64,000 nt of DNA from Plenodomus lindquistii (lineage: Eukaryota > Ascomycota > Dothideomycetes > Pleosporales > Leptosphaeriaceae). Where the stretch lies: assembly GCA_025504975.1 (NCBI GenBank), contig JANUWI010000002.1, positions 2,976,001 to 3,040,000 on the forward strand. Reading direction: 5' to 3'. Each line of letters opens with the position of its first letter. The stretch's first letter is position 1. Below the pieces are notes generated by a model, which was not told where the DNA came from, ran no database searches, and worked only from the letters and a program-made list of their open reading frames with translations. This document shows, piece after piece, positions 1 to 12,358 of the stretch. The position numbers were made by a program, and so were the translations under genes.

Positions 1-2
1 GT

Positions 3-302
3 AAGCGCAAGCTCGCTGCTGATGAGAAGGACGAAAAGGAAGATCCGCTGCCGGTCAAGCGTCAAAAGGTCGCGAAGAAACTACTTGCCTTGCGTCAGAC
101 TAGGCGCAAGTCCAAGCGCAACACCAACCCTTATGAGCAGGCTTCCAAAGCTGAGACTGTGAAATGCATGAGCGAATCGACCATCTCGTGCACTCAGTGC
201 GGTACGAAGAAGTCGCCTTTTCACCTTGAAGATGAGATCAAGGGTCCTCTTTCGTATCTCGATCTTGCGATTCCATCGTCAGGCCTCAGCGACACCATCT
301 GA
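3..302 (+). CDS. C-terminal end of an unknown protein (partial)
   Basis: An open frame runs in from the left edge and stops at TGA 300-302, giving about 99 residues. The visible part begins with a lysine-rich stretch with two basic clusters (KRK, then KRQKVAKK) that could be a nuclear localisation signal. It then has a CTQCGTKK pair of cysteines spaced C-x2-C and ends in a hydrophobic/serine tail (LDLAIPSSGLSDTI). I do not recognise the family. The composition and frame continuity argue for real coding sequence, but the first bases of the window also resemble a splice donor (GTAAGC), so the exact 5' limit of this exon is unknown. A nuclear protein is a weak inference from the basic clusters. 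Confidence 0.55.
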   Translation, partial: KRKLAADEKDEKEDPLPVKRQKVAKKLLALRQTRRKSKRNTNPYEQASKAETVKCMSESTISCTQCGTKKSPFHLEDEIKGPLSYLDLAIPSSGLSDTI

Positions 303-3269
303 TCGCCTCTGAACGGTATGCGAACCGTCACGATCCACTTTTCTGGAAAAACAGCACATAGCATTATTCAAGGGAGCTGAGCTCATGGTGCCTCTGTGAG
401 CTTTTGCTTTCACTCCCTTCTTTCCCCTCAATTCAACATCTGGTTTTTTTTCACCTTCACTTTGCACTACTCCGTTTGGCTTCTCCCTTTGAATTTTTCA
501 CACGTGTTTCAGCAATTTTTTCTCTCTCGTTACAGCTTCATGCATCCATATCGGATCCTGAAATGCGGGGCACTCTCTTTCTCTCAAACGGGCGTCTCGT
601 TCCGTCTCCAAGCTCAGCCGATACCACTGTCACTACCACCCCAGCAAGATTGGCGAATGTCACACATTCATCAGCGGTTACCGGCATAGGACCAGAGGCT
701 TTCGGATTCAATTCTCAAGTGTTGCACTGGTCTTTCCTTTTGCTCTTTCCACTTTCCCCCCAGTACATCACAGGCACCATCAAGGAAGGAAGATTCAAGA
801 GCGAGAGGTAGCACGGAGAGAGAGCCTTCCTTGGCTTCAAGACAAAGGTCCTAATTAAAAGTATCTCCGTTTGCAAGGCACCTAATTATGGAGTATCAAT
901 ACAGCTATTGCACATTCTTCACCCGTTACCGTGCATGTCTGGGAACAGGTGGTCTGCATCATCCTGTCTAGCACACCTCACCCTCCCAATCCCACTCCCC
1001 CATCATCAAACTCCTCTCTCCAACGCGCCGCTCATACCCTGTAGCGTCAGCACCAATCCCACAGACCATTCCCACATGGCAAACATGTAAGATAAGCATT
1101 ACGCACACATGTACCTTGTACGCCCTACGGCCTCCATCTCACTCATGCAACTCACCCCAGACCCTTGATTTCGTAAACTTTCCAGACGACGCATGAACCG
1201 ATCTATTCGCCATCATCATCCCGAGTCCAAGTCCATGTTGGAGAAACCTGACACGTGACCCAGCCAGACATGCTCAACCCATCAGACGCGTTAGGTCACC
1301 GGATCTTCACCATGTGGTAAGGTGAGGTGAGATGAGCTGCATTCCCAGTCTAGGACAAGGGCAAGGGCACAAGGCCATCCATCCATCCATCCATCATCAC
1401 AATCTCACAAGGGCAAAGGGCAAAAAAGCGGCTGCCTCTTTCCCACAAAAGCATACTGTACTGGGAATTGTACAAAGCAAACCACATCATCCCCTCGATT
1501 CTGCCTCTGTTACATCATCACGCCTACCCCTCCCCCAGCCTCAGGTATTCAAACCCGCACACAGCACTACACCGCACCACACTGCGCATTACCTATACAA
1601 ACCCAACCCCAAAACAAAACTCACATGACCACCCCCTCCCCCCCTCTCCCCTCCCCCTCCCTCCGTTTCTCAGTCTGTCCATCAAGCCTACACATACCTT
1701 TCTCCACCGCACCACATCACACCACACCCTGCATTCACCCATCTACCCGCAACACCCTTCCCCTCCCCTCCCCTCCCGCCCCAACACCACTCCCACTCCC
1801 ACTCCCACTCCCACCCAGATTCAAAAAAAAAACGCGCTAAACCCAAGGGCCAAGCCATAAGCCTAAGCTGCCCCATCCCTCCCTCTGCCCATGCCCATGT
1901 AGCTAGCTACACCAGGGATTTTTTCTCTTGGCACCAAGGCATATCGCGTTAACGTTAGGCAGACGTAATACATACATACATATACCTACCGGTGGTCTAG
2001 GCTTGAGGGGGTGGGCTAAGAATGGAGAAGCTGGAAGGGAAGGGGCTTGCGTGATGGCGTGATGGCAGATGGCGTGATGGCGGATGGCGGATGGGGGTGC
2101 TGCGCCTTGTTTTGTGGCGAAGTTGAAGGCGGGTGTGCGTTGCGTTGCGTGAGGGCATGGTGGATGCCTGAGGGTTGGGTAATGTTGGGAATTTTGTTAT
2201 GTGGGGTTGAAGAGGAGAGAAATGGGGGGTGGGGGATTGTGTTTGTGGTGATGGGAATGTACATGTAAATGTGAATGTTTGGACATAGTAGTAGTTTAGT
2301 TTAGTTAGCTAATTAGTGGCGGTTGGTCAACGTTTTGTTGTATCAAGTGAATTCAATTAACTAAACTAAGCGCAATACGGTAACGCTACAGTAACGCTGC
2401 ATAAGGTATATTGTCGCTCCGACCCAAATTCAAACAAATTCAAACCAAAATGAAGAAACCGGGGAATCTCAGGAAAAAGATAGAACATACGGAAAGAAAT
2501 GGGAGCAAGGAGGAAAGAGGAGAGAGAAAAAAAAAGAGGCAAACGCCGAGCCTGTAGCGTAATCCCGACTACGTGGTATGTATGCAACCCACCGCGCGCC
2601 GTAGGTCCCATCTAATGCAGTGAGTGAGGCATGATAAGAGATATCGTGAACATCATGAAGAAAAGGCCCGCCTAGCCAGCAAAACCTCATACGAGAGCGT
2701 GCCTTGGAATGAGGGAATCGAATCGTAACAATATTGGCAGGCAAAAGAGGAGAGCTGGAAGAGGCGCGCACACAGCCTGACGATGGCAGTGCTGCAAGTC
2801 ATCCGCAACCTGTCAAGAGCTCGTGGTCGATGCGCGTACCCGTGTACACCATGTGACAAGGCCCACCCGCCACGCCGTAACCCAGAAATATGCATGCTGC
2901 CTTGATGAGAAGGAAACCTGATAATCAACCTGAGGGACTCTCAAACGCCTCGTGCCGGGGGGGTATTATGTGTGTACGAAGGCTCCAGTAGTAAAGGAAA
3001 GGTCCAAAAAAAGCGCCACATTTGGTGGGAACACATGCTGTGTAGCGGCGAAGATGAAACAGGGTAGATGAAAGTGTGGGTGTACGCGATGCGTGAGGCA
3101 GATCCAATGTCGAGTGGTGGTGGAGGGTGTGGAGGAATGGTGCGACACGAATGCGGTTAGGCGGGTCGGATCATGCGGACCTGAGTGGATCACCCGACGC
3201 CCGTCCTTGAACCACACACCGCCGCGGACGCGACATCTTGTGGAATCGAACGCCCTGGATGTCGTTCCC
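303..3269. other. Intergenic stretch with pyrimidine-rich DNA and microsatellites
   Basis: No supported gene. The interval carries 3' sequence of the left-edge gene and the 3' side of the Medusa gene. It contains an ATCC run (about 1375-1395), a C-rich tract about 1620-1820 that ends in CACTCC repeats (about 1787-1814), and a GATGGCG/GATGGCA degenerate repeat (about 2050-2092). Frames across it are low-complexity and lack conserved motifs. Confidence 0.6.
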
Positions 3270-5501
3270 TTACACCCTCGTCGTACGCTCACCATATTGC
3301 TGATAGGCATTTTCTGCCGCAATCTGGTTCAAGTCGTTCGCAACATCAGGTCGCGGGATCTGCAACGATTGCGCGGCTGCCGAGACTCCCGCCGTTGTGG
3401 AAGCGTTAAGATAACCGTAGTCCCATGAGCTTCGACCTCCTTGAGATAATGATGTAGGGTATTGTGGTAAATGGGACGCCGAGACACCCCACTGACTCAT
3501 ACCTTGTCCTGATGGTGTCCTCTGAACGACTGACATGCCATGGCCTGCTGATCCATCCAGACCTGCTGACATTTTCAGATGAGGGGACAGACTCGACGAT
3601 GCAAGGTTGGTGGTGTATGCACTCGACACTGTTGACGCGCCGACCGATTGCGGGGACGGGTTTCGATGTGCATTGAGTGTGGCCTGCGATAGGGCGCTCG
3701 GAATGTACGTCGATGCTGAGGCCATGGGAAGTGATCCGATACCAGCAGTCGAAGAGTAACTGGCAGACTATCGGGTGTTAGTTTTATACCGTGCCGCATC
3801 GAGGATTGACTTACATATTTGCTGATAATCTTCTTTAGCGCGTGCGTCAGGATCTTCCAGGGAAACACCTTCACGTCTTTCTCAATGTTGCGGGGTTTCG
3901 GGTTGGGAAAGCCCATGATGATTTTGAAGAAATCCTCGCTGTCCGGCTTGGCCTTTGACACTGTAAGAGGGCGAAATCCCTCCAGATTGCGCCGTATACG
4001 ATTCTTTTCCTCCACGGTGAACCGCACATTCACCAATTGTTCCAGGAGATATATGGTATCGACACTCGTTATAAAACACTCGTCCTTCTCCTCCCACCAG
4101 ATGCAGCTCACGCATATACTTCGAGTCGCTCGAGCTTCTGGGGCAACGGGAGCAAAGGATGTAGTGATTGTGCTGCCGTGCTGCGATCTCTTGAACTCTA
4201 CAAGCCGCCGTTTCGCGTCCAATTCTTCCTGCGGCCAGTCTTCGCTCATCTTGTCGAGATCACCATCGATCTTCAGCACCGCCTTCGTCTGGTACATGGA
4301 GTAGGGATTAAAAGGCTGCGCGGTGGACGCACCACCAGCCTGGGGAAGTGTCGTGGCTCGCACCAAGACTGGCGCTGCTAGTGCAGAAGGCGAAGGAAGA
4401 ACCGAAGAAACGGACGAATTCGCTGCAAGTGATCCTGCGCTCCGTCCAATGTGAGCATGAGGGTTGTAAGAGCCATACGAGTGCAGACTCGGCGACATTT
4501 GCGGGAGCTTGTAGTCTCCTTGGTCCAGGTTGATACCGGAGGGTACGGCGTAGAGCCCTTTCTGGGACAGTTGCGATCCGTATCCGCCATATACGTTGGA
4601 AAGCGCAGACTGAGCTGGGAGTGGCGAAAGTTGAGAGCCGGGATAGGCTCCAGACGAAGACCGTGGTTTGGCCTGAAATCGAAGACTGTTCGTTCGTTTC
4701 GCATCCTGGTAGTCTTGACTATCGCCAAACTCGTTGGAGTACTTGCGCTTCTTGGAAAACTCGGGAGACGACTGATATGCGATATTTGGTGACATGTCGG
4801 TGAACGTGAAGTTCCCAGCGTCAGTCTGTGACCGCAAATGACCCATCTTGTCTTCGATCTGGAACTTCAACATCATGGTAGGATTCCAGGAGTTGGTCAA
4901 CGGAAAGGGAGGGACCTCGACATTGAGAACGTAGTTGTACCAGTCATCATCGTAGTCCACCTTCTGCAGTGCAGCGATGCACTTCTTCGAACCAAACATG
5001 AGTATGAAAATGTCTTGACTCGATGCGAGATCGTAATTCGTCCGTAGATGAAGGGACACGGAAGATCCAGCGGTGCCCTGCGTAGGCGAGACCAGTTCGG
5101 TGATTTCCGTATCAGTGGCTGCATGAGTAACGGCATGACGAGTTCTTGCATCAATAAATGATGGATCGGGATGGAGGCTGCCTGTACCGCGTGACTCGTA
5201 CGTCGAACTGGGTATGTAGGGCATCTCTGCACCTGAGGGTTCATGGGTTAGACGCGCGGGCGCATCCGTGTATTGCGAGGCAAATGCAGGCTGTGCAACA
5301 CTAGAGTAGCTCGGAACCTGATTCGACCTTGTGGCTTCGGTATCTGTGGTGTGGGTGGTCAGTCAAGCTTGCTAGGCTTCGGCACGTGGGTCCAAACGGG
5401 TCCATCCGACCAAATCATGGACAGCTGGTCTTGCCAACCGTCAGATGAGCCACAACAGACTTACCGTATACATACTGCTGGTTTTTGCTATACCCCGACA
5501 T
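3270..5501 (-). CDS. medA: Transcriptional regulator Medusa (MedA/Ren1/Acon-3 family)
   Basis: Three exons: 5501-5465, 5343-3815 and 3767-3270, giving 687 residues. Both introns (5344-5464 and 3768-3814) start with GTAAGT and end in CAG or TAG, and the joins keep frame. The small first exon encodes MSGYSKNQQYVY; choosing it over the downstream ATG at 5224 adds 52 in-frame residues without stops. The Medusa signature is residues about 420-522: CIWWEEKDECF, TIYLLEQLV, EEKNRIRRNLEGFRPL, MGFPNPKPRNIEKDVKVFPWKIL, followed by a Ser/Tyr-rich tail. A second conserved block lies near residues 93-195. Medusa proteins are nuclear regulators of conidiophore development and adhesion in filamentous ascomycetes; that role is family knowledge. 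The gene is preceded by an exceptionally long gene-free region, as expected for a developmental regulator with a long leader or promoter. Confidence 0.93.
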
Positions 5502-7487
5502 GGACGATGAGTTTGTAGCCCGCACAGCTTGCGCAGGCCGCGGCCTGTGGTCAAGGTTCTGACTGCACTGTGAATAGACAAAGTCTCCTTCTGCGAAATG
5601 GGTGCCTAGAGCAAATGGCGCTCTGTAAATATCGGGCTAGATCAAAATCCATCAGCAGGCAAAACTTGCGTGGGGTCTGAGGCAAGGCAACAACTCAAAG
5701 TCACTGGCCCAAGTGGCTGAAGGCTCCTTTGGAAAACTTGCAACGTACTAAGCTGAACGCACCTGATAGCTGAGCTCTACTGTACAGGCCAGCGTGACGG
5801 TATTGTAGCCTGTTACAGCGGAAGAAGAAAACCTTGAGGGTCTGTCTTAACGACAACGGGCCCTGTCCCGTAGCGATTACCCCTATGGATGGGGAAACAG
5901 GCTCTGCAGTGGTGGAGAAACAATCGGCCCTTATTGTGGCAGACTGCTGCAACAAGTGAGGTCTGCAGGTAGAGTCGCGGCAGAGGGTACTTTCGAAGAC
6001 AATGTGGTGGGCCTTGTGACCGGTGGAGTGAATAGAAGGGGCCTTCTCAGAGACAGACGATCAAAGTGTTTGGAGGACCGATTCATACGGGAATCAGGGG
6101 GACTTTGAGTGTCTGTGTCGGACGCGGTGATTGCAGCTCTGAGGTCACTGGAGTTGAGACAAGAGCAGCTCCCTATTGACGAAAGAGGCTAGAATCGAGG
6201 TCGCTCTGGCTGCGGACAGTAATGATTCAGAGCAAATGCCAGGTCCTAGAAATGAGCATGAGCGACTAGGTCCGCAATGTCGCATAGCACGAGCCGCATT
6301 TCGATGTGATATGCGCGTTGACTTACATTACAGAACAAAGAGGCGTCAGACATGTATCCAGAAAATACAGAAATGGCCAATGTGAATGGAGCTCGGCAGC
6401 CTTGCCGTGCGGGAGGGAACGGAGACGATGCAGGTAGGAATCTATGACGGTCAAGGTAGAGAAGAGCTAATGCCAGGTAGAAGTGTGATGTTACGAGGCA
6501 ACAGAGGTATCCAGGCGGGCGGAAAAGGGCAGGATTGGTCAGTGTTAATAGCGATGGATAGGCGGATATGCAAGGACGGGGCAAACAGTGAAGGCGATGG
6601 GGGTTCGGATGACTCTTGGTTATTACCGATCCCATCAACCTGGTAGGCTAGTGGGCCAGTGAGTGGTGAGGCACGTCCTCGAACGGCTAGTAGAATGGCC
6701 GTTGGGCACGACGTAGTGCAAAGCCTGACAGGTTTGGTGCTCGTATGGACGGATACAAAGCAGGCGCGAGCAAGCGCTGGACCCTCGTACACTGCAGCGC
6801 TGCCTGGTGGAGCTGGAATGGCGCAGCACTGGCTGGGCTAGGCCGTAAGCCGAAGCACAGGTGGGTGTGAGTGGAGCGGTATATTACCAGACACGTGTGG
6901 GCGCTCGCAGTGTGCCGGACGAGACAGGTCCAGAATGCAATGCTAAAAGCAACACTGCTGCAATTGCAGCGTGTGATGAGTTGGCCGGTACCTGAGATGT
7001 GGAGTGGGGCGGCTAAGACCTCTGCAATGGCAAGAGGCGCGGATGCGGAGAGTGAGGGCCAAAGCGTTGAAACACAATCCGTGAGGCGTTGGCGTTGGAG
7101 GAATTGCAATTGTGCAGGAGAGCAAACGGAGAAGATGACTGGGGGCAGGTGGGCAGCGGAGGCGAGGGAGATGTGGGGAGGGGTGGGAATGGCAATGGCA
7201 ATGGGAATGGCAGCAAGAGAAGCAACGGATGCATGGGTTGGGTGTGGCAGAGGGGCGACTGCCCAGCGCGGCGGAGAGGTGAAGGATGATATAGCTGCGG
7301 CATGGCGTTGGCTGTTTCTGCAGACGTCTGTCAGGGCGAGCCATGAGCCCGGCGCGCAGAAGATGTGCTGCAGGGCTGCGCGGGCGGTGAGCACAGCCAG
7401 TGGGCGGGCCAGCAGTGCATGGCCCCATCTGAGCACCGGGGCCGTCACCACGGGAGGCTCGCGCAAAGGGATGATGGCGAGGCATGT

Positions 7488-7515
7488 GTCTGTGTGTCTG
7501 TGTGTCTGTGTGTGT
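7488..7515. repeat. TGTGTCTG microsatellite
   Basis: Short TGTG/TCTG repeat in the Medusa upstream region. It is part of a GC-rich, low-complexity stretch that creates long spurious open frames on both strands. Confidence 0.7.
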
Positions 7516-7765
7516 TGGAGTGAGGTGAGCGCAGACAAGCGAATCGTCGGCCATCTATTTCTGGTGTGGCTTGCAGCCAACCTTAATCGGCACCCCTGCG
7601 CCCGCCTGCGCATCGCCAAAAAGCCACGGCCGAGCAGCCTCTTGCCAGGCACGGCACCGAATGGATGCTTGGACGACGATGCGGAGGGCCCGGCCAAGGG
7701 AGCAGAGCCTGTCCCACCATGGCGCTCTTTGTGTTTTTGATTGAGTCGTCACTTGGTGGCATGGC

Positions 7766-7769
<4 letters not shown>

Positions 7770-7809
<40 letters not shown>
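7770..7809. repeat. (AG)n microsatellite
   Basis: About 20 uninterrupted AG dinucleotides, the longest dinucleotide run in the window, lying about 2.3 kb upstream of the Medusa start. GA/CT tracts are frequent in fungal promoters; whether this one is functional cannot be told from sequence. Confidence 0.9.
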
Positions 7810-7811
<2 letters not shown>

Positions 7812-7995
7812 GTGCTGTTGCTGTTGCTGGACGTGCCTTCCTCGCTCGTTGTTGATGCCAGCAGCGCTCCTTCCTCGCCGTCGCCGCTGGCCCTGTTTGC
7901 AGGCTGACGGGGAAGGAGCGAGAGGAGGCTGAACCGCTGCCCGGAAATGACGCCGGTGGACGTGCAAGTGGACGTGCTCTCACATCACTTCACCC

Positions 7996-8062
7996 TCTCG
8001 CACCTTGTCCAGCACCTCCACCACCTTGTCCACCACCTCCAGCACCTCCAGCACCTCCACTG
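7996..8062. repeat. CACCT-based minisatellite
   Basis: Tandem units of the type CACCTTGTC and CACCTCCAG alternate through about 67 bp. It is a local expansion in non-coding sequence upstream of Medusa. Confidence 0.75.
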
Positions 8063-10935
8063 CACTCACTCCCTTGCGCCGCCAGGCCACGTCCCCTAGC
8101 GAGCCGGCGCGCAGTCAAGTCACTCTGCGGTATTCTTAGAAAGTCCATGCCGTCGTCGTCTCCATGCCTTTGGCCAAAAGCGGCAATTTGGCGCCTTTGG
8201 TGTGGCTGTGTGTAAGCCGCCCCACTCACCACAAGCAGCGAATTAGCTCACCACAAGCCCATCAACAGGGCCATAATTGCCCCGTCTGAGCACCATTAGC
8301 TTCGTTTTCACAACGTCGCCCCGTCTAATCACTTCCAACGCCACCAAGACTCTTACGCCATCATCGTTGTCCGGTTTGCATCATCCTCACCGACCAATAC
8401 TGGCATTGCTGGCCCTACCAAAGCCTTTGAAGCACCCGTCTAGGCAGCTGCCCCAGTGGCGACCATCTCTCCCACCATCGTAGGTAGTGTCGGGCTGTCA
8501 AAGAACACGCAAATGTGGAGCCCTCTGCTGCTACTGCGCCAGTCACGCGAATTCGAGACCAATTCATTGCAAATTACACATTCTCATCCCACGACGCTTG
8601 GCCGAGGTTGGCCATTAGCTGTCGTGCATTCCCGATTCGGCTCGTGGTGCACACTGCAACGCGACGCGTCTCTACATGTCAGCCTTCGAATTAGTCTAAC
8701 CGGAAGGCCCGCTCACAATCTCACCTATCCACCGGTGGAGATTCCCTAGAAGAGCAGAATCTACCCAAGCTCATCCGCCTAGCCTTCCGCAGGCTATCCC
8801 CGATTGTCCCGTGGGTGCAAGGCGTGCTGGCAGCCGGGGTATGGGCTCCACGAGCAAGTTTGCCATGGCACCGGGTTTGCACTCATCTCGCCTGAGACGC
8901 GTCCAGTAGACTGTGTAGTACACGGTGAGGGGCAAGCTGCAGGTTGCCGACCGTCAGAATTGCGCCAAGGTACAGGGCCTGGTTGAACAGCTGTTTGTCG
9001 CTCCTGAATGCTCTTTCAACCCCCGTAGGCCATGCCGATGTGCGGAGCCTCCGAGCGCCGTATCTTCGAAAGAAGGGGTACTTTGTGCTACCTGGCCAAT
9101 CCTCATACCCGGCTCATCTCGGGTCACCGTTCGTTGTCGGCCAGCGTTTCACAGAGAACGTACAGTATCCTTCTGTGGTTACATAGGCTTGCCCAAGAAG
9201 AGACGCACCTGCTTCAGCTGCTTGTGGTAGCGCCCGGTACATGCACCCGGGCTTCAAACGACCTGCATCGGCTTCCGCGCCTGAGCCGTCTGTCGAGTCT
9301 CGTTTTGCAAAAGGCTTTCTATACGCTTGAGGCGATTTGCAATGCCGGCGACGAGAACGTGTCATGGGAAGCTATCCATGGGCAATAGAGCACCCGTCAT
9401 CATACGGGGGCGCAATTTCCATATTCAATCTCAGTGTATGTGGGCACAACCAATTCCTACATCATTTACGCATTCAGATATCCTATAATCAGATTTGTAT
9501 GGGGCATGCTTACTTCGCAGACTTCGGTTGAAGCCGACTCCCTGCGGCGGCAACCGGCTTGTTATTTGGCCCATCGTGACCCGGTTGTTGGGTAAATCTC
9601 TGCATCTTGTTACACACGGCCTCAATAAGGCTCGACAAAAGCAAGGGCAGCTTTCCAGCTACCTGGTCAAGGGTGACGAGACCACCCATCGGAAGATCGC
9701 TGTGGGGTAGATTCTCTTCTCTGATCATGCACCTACACGGGCTCCTGCATTGCACTAAGACCCATGCACGCCTCGAGATGGTCCTTGATGGGTACGTGGA
9801 GGGCCTGAGGATGCACCGCGTGCGATTTGCCACGGACTCCAAACACGCGACTAGGATGCTGCCACTCGTGCACCTACCTTGAATGCATTTCGCACTCGAG
9901 ACACTCAGCACTCAATGACCGACGTGCGACACATCGTCAACGGCTCTGTCTCACGTAGTGGTTCGCCGCCTCTAGTGGATCGACCAACAACGAGGTGCAG
10001 GATCTCCCTCGCATTCGACCGAAACCGGTGGTATCACAGTACAACGCATCCATCTCGATCGTCGCACGTAGTCCCGTGACCACCTCGAGCATGGAAAGCA
10101 TTCCATTTCAAGCCATTGACGACTTCAATGACACTACACGATAAGCAGAGGACAGCAATTAGACACCACGAACACGATGAGACACGTACGCGTCGGGTCA
10201 AAGAATGCGCGCTCAGTGTCAACACCCGATATGTCCAAGAGCGAATCGCCAGACTTGCCTTTGTTGTGGGGGTCTCAGTAACGGCACAAGATCACAAGTC
10301 ACATCAGCTCTAGGTCTGACAGCGCGGGTAACAAAGGCCAAAGGGGGAGGAAATGTTACCGCGGTTGGCACGTCCAAACGCTTCTAGAGTGTCTCGACAA
10401 ACTTTCCCAATCAGATCTCCTGTCAAAAACTTTTGCAACGGTAGATCGCTCCATCGGCCAGCCAGAGATCTGAGTCACGCTGAGATTGGTGAGACTCCAA
10501 GCAGGATCTGCCATTTCAAGATACCCTGCCAGCGCGAGCTTGAATGTGGGATCATCATGTACACGGACGCCCTTCCGGTTGTAAAAGAGAAAGCAGACTT
10601 TGTCGATTCAGATCACAGAAAGAAAAGCTCCTTGGTTTTGATTCACGAGGATATGCACATAGCGCTCGTCGTAGCAATCCCCGATACCCCATTTACCTCC
10701 AAAACAACCCGCGTCGCTTGCCAATCAAACTATCCAGCGCAACGAACGATGCGCATGTTCATTCAAGCTGCAGGCAAAGCCATTCATTATCTTGCCCGAT
10801 TTCAGAAACTACACATTACCCGATTCTAAGTACTGAATGAAGCCCAAAGTCTGGCAACACCAACCACCCCACCCCACCCAAAGGCAAAGACGTCCTCTAG
10901 CTATGAATACATATATATATGCATATACGCGTAAA

Positions 10936-10947
10936 CCCCCCCCCCCC
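10936..10947. repeat. Poly-C tract
   Basis: A run of about 12 C residues. A similar tract lies at about 11407-11417. Both are in non-coding sequence and are prone to length errors in assembly. Confidence 0.8.
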
Positions 10948-11190
10948 TTCGTTAGTCCAGCCAATATCCACCCAAACATTGCCCTTTTACCACAGCTAAT
11001 TGTAGTTATCCCTCCCTACCAAAAGCAAAATTACCAATGGCTAACTAATCAAACTCTTGTACTGCACGCAATCACCGCCACCGTCTCTCTCCATCCCCAT
11101 CTCCATTCGTGACTCCTAACTCTCTTTTCCTCTAGTATATTCCTTCCTCCTATCGATTTCAAACTAACTCATGGGCACAGCATCCTTCTT

Positions 11191-11223
11191 CCTGATCTTG
11201 ATCCTGATCCTGATCCTGATCCT
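11191..11223. repeat. TGATCC tandem repeat
   Basis: About five copies of a 6-bp TGATCC/TGATCT unit in non-coding DNA. An ATC trinucleotide run follows at about 11624-11640. Confidence 0.8.
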
Positions 11224-12358
11224 GTCTTGTTTGGCACGCCGATCGATGGCACTGCAGCATGAGCAGATGTTTTATTCCGTGACGCTACTATATGCGGAGA
11301 ATGGGGTGGGAAGAGGGAAGGAGTAGGTAGGGAATGCTACGTTGGTACCTAAGAGGATGTAATTCAATCTGCACGATAAACAACAACGACGTAAATGAGT
11401 TTTAACCCCCCCCCCCCAATTACCAAGGTCAAGACTTTAAATTGATGGATATTTTGGACAGAACTTAGTGGTGGTAATTTCCGACGCAAGCCGCAGTTGA
11501 GACAGGGTTTTTTCGGGAGGCGGGAGAGGTAATGGCGAAGTTGGTGCTGGATGCTGGGTTTGATAGTGTATATTGTTGCTGCCTCTTGGGGTATTGGGAG
11601 TTCTTGGTAGCGGGGGATTCATCATCATCATCATCATCACCATTGTCCTGCGGGAAGAGAGTGCAGCATCACCGTTGCCGTCGGTATCCTGGGCAGTATT
11701 GTCGTGCTGGTCTGATAAGTCTGGAATTGAGCACGCTGGTTACGAGGACGCTAGTTACATGGGTGAACATGCGTGTTGGTACCTAACTCGAGACTCGTAT
11801 CGAATAGGTAAAGTCGACGTAGTGATCTTGTCGCGACGACCGCTAGCGTTTTCGTTGGGTGGAAGCGTCGATGCAATGCGCGAGGCTGTTGGTAGGGGTT
11901 TGATGGGTGAATGTGCTTAGGTGGCGGAAGTTGGAAGCTAGACTCTTCATATGGTACAGGGACTAGGAATGGCAAGGTGGTTTGCGCGGGCAGACGTTGA
12001 TGTTGTAGCTTGAGATAGGGAGGATGGTTCATGGGTTTTGAGGATGCTGTTTGGATAGGAAGAAAGCGTGCGTTGTGCATGTTGCAAGTAAGCTTAATAT
12101 TTGGCTGGCCAAGACAACCGAATTAGGAGGATGTTTGACAACCACTGCATCCCAGAGCTGGTTAGATGGACTGATTCGGGCCTTCTTATGCTATAATATT
12201 CATGCAGCTGCTTCTACCTACATGCTCTTGTTTGTGGTTTGCTGCAGGGATTCAAGTCGTTGTTGGAACATTGCACATATCCATCCATAGACACACGCAT
12301 ACACAAAATAACGTAGACAAAAATCAATTCTCACATACACTCGACTGCCGTATGGAGA

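Larger units (their letters stand above)
5502..12358. promoter_or_regulatory. Long gene-free region upstream of Medusa
   Basis: Nearly 7 kb separates the Medusa start from the 3' end of the next gene, which lies on the same strand. I see no complete gene. The region holds several simple repeats listed separately. It also has coding-like scraps around 8.8-9.4 kb (plus strand) and 9.5-9.9 kb (minus strand) that are broken by frame changes. Very long leaders and promoters are known for conidiation regulators, so most of this may be Medusa promoter and 5' UTR. That assignment is inferred from position only. Confidence 0.4.

Noticed and set aside
6687..7740. Long overlapping open frames on both strands (336 and 289 residues)
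   Set aside because: They lie opposite each other in a GC-rich, repeat-containing region. Composition is low-complexity (TQTHRHTDT, ERERER runs), and no domain, splice logic or signal supports either.
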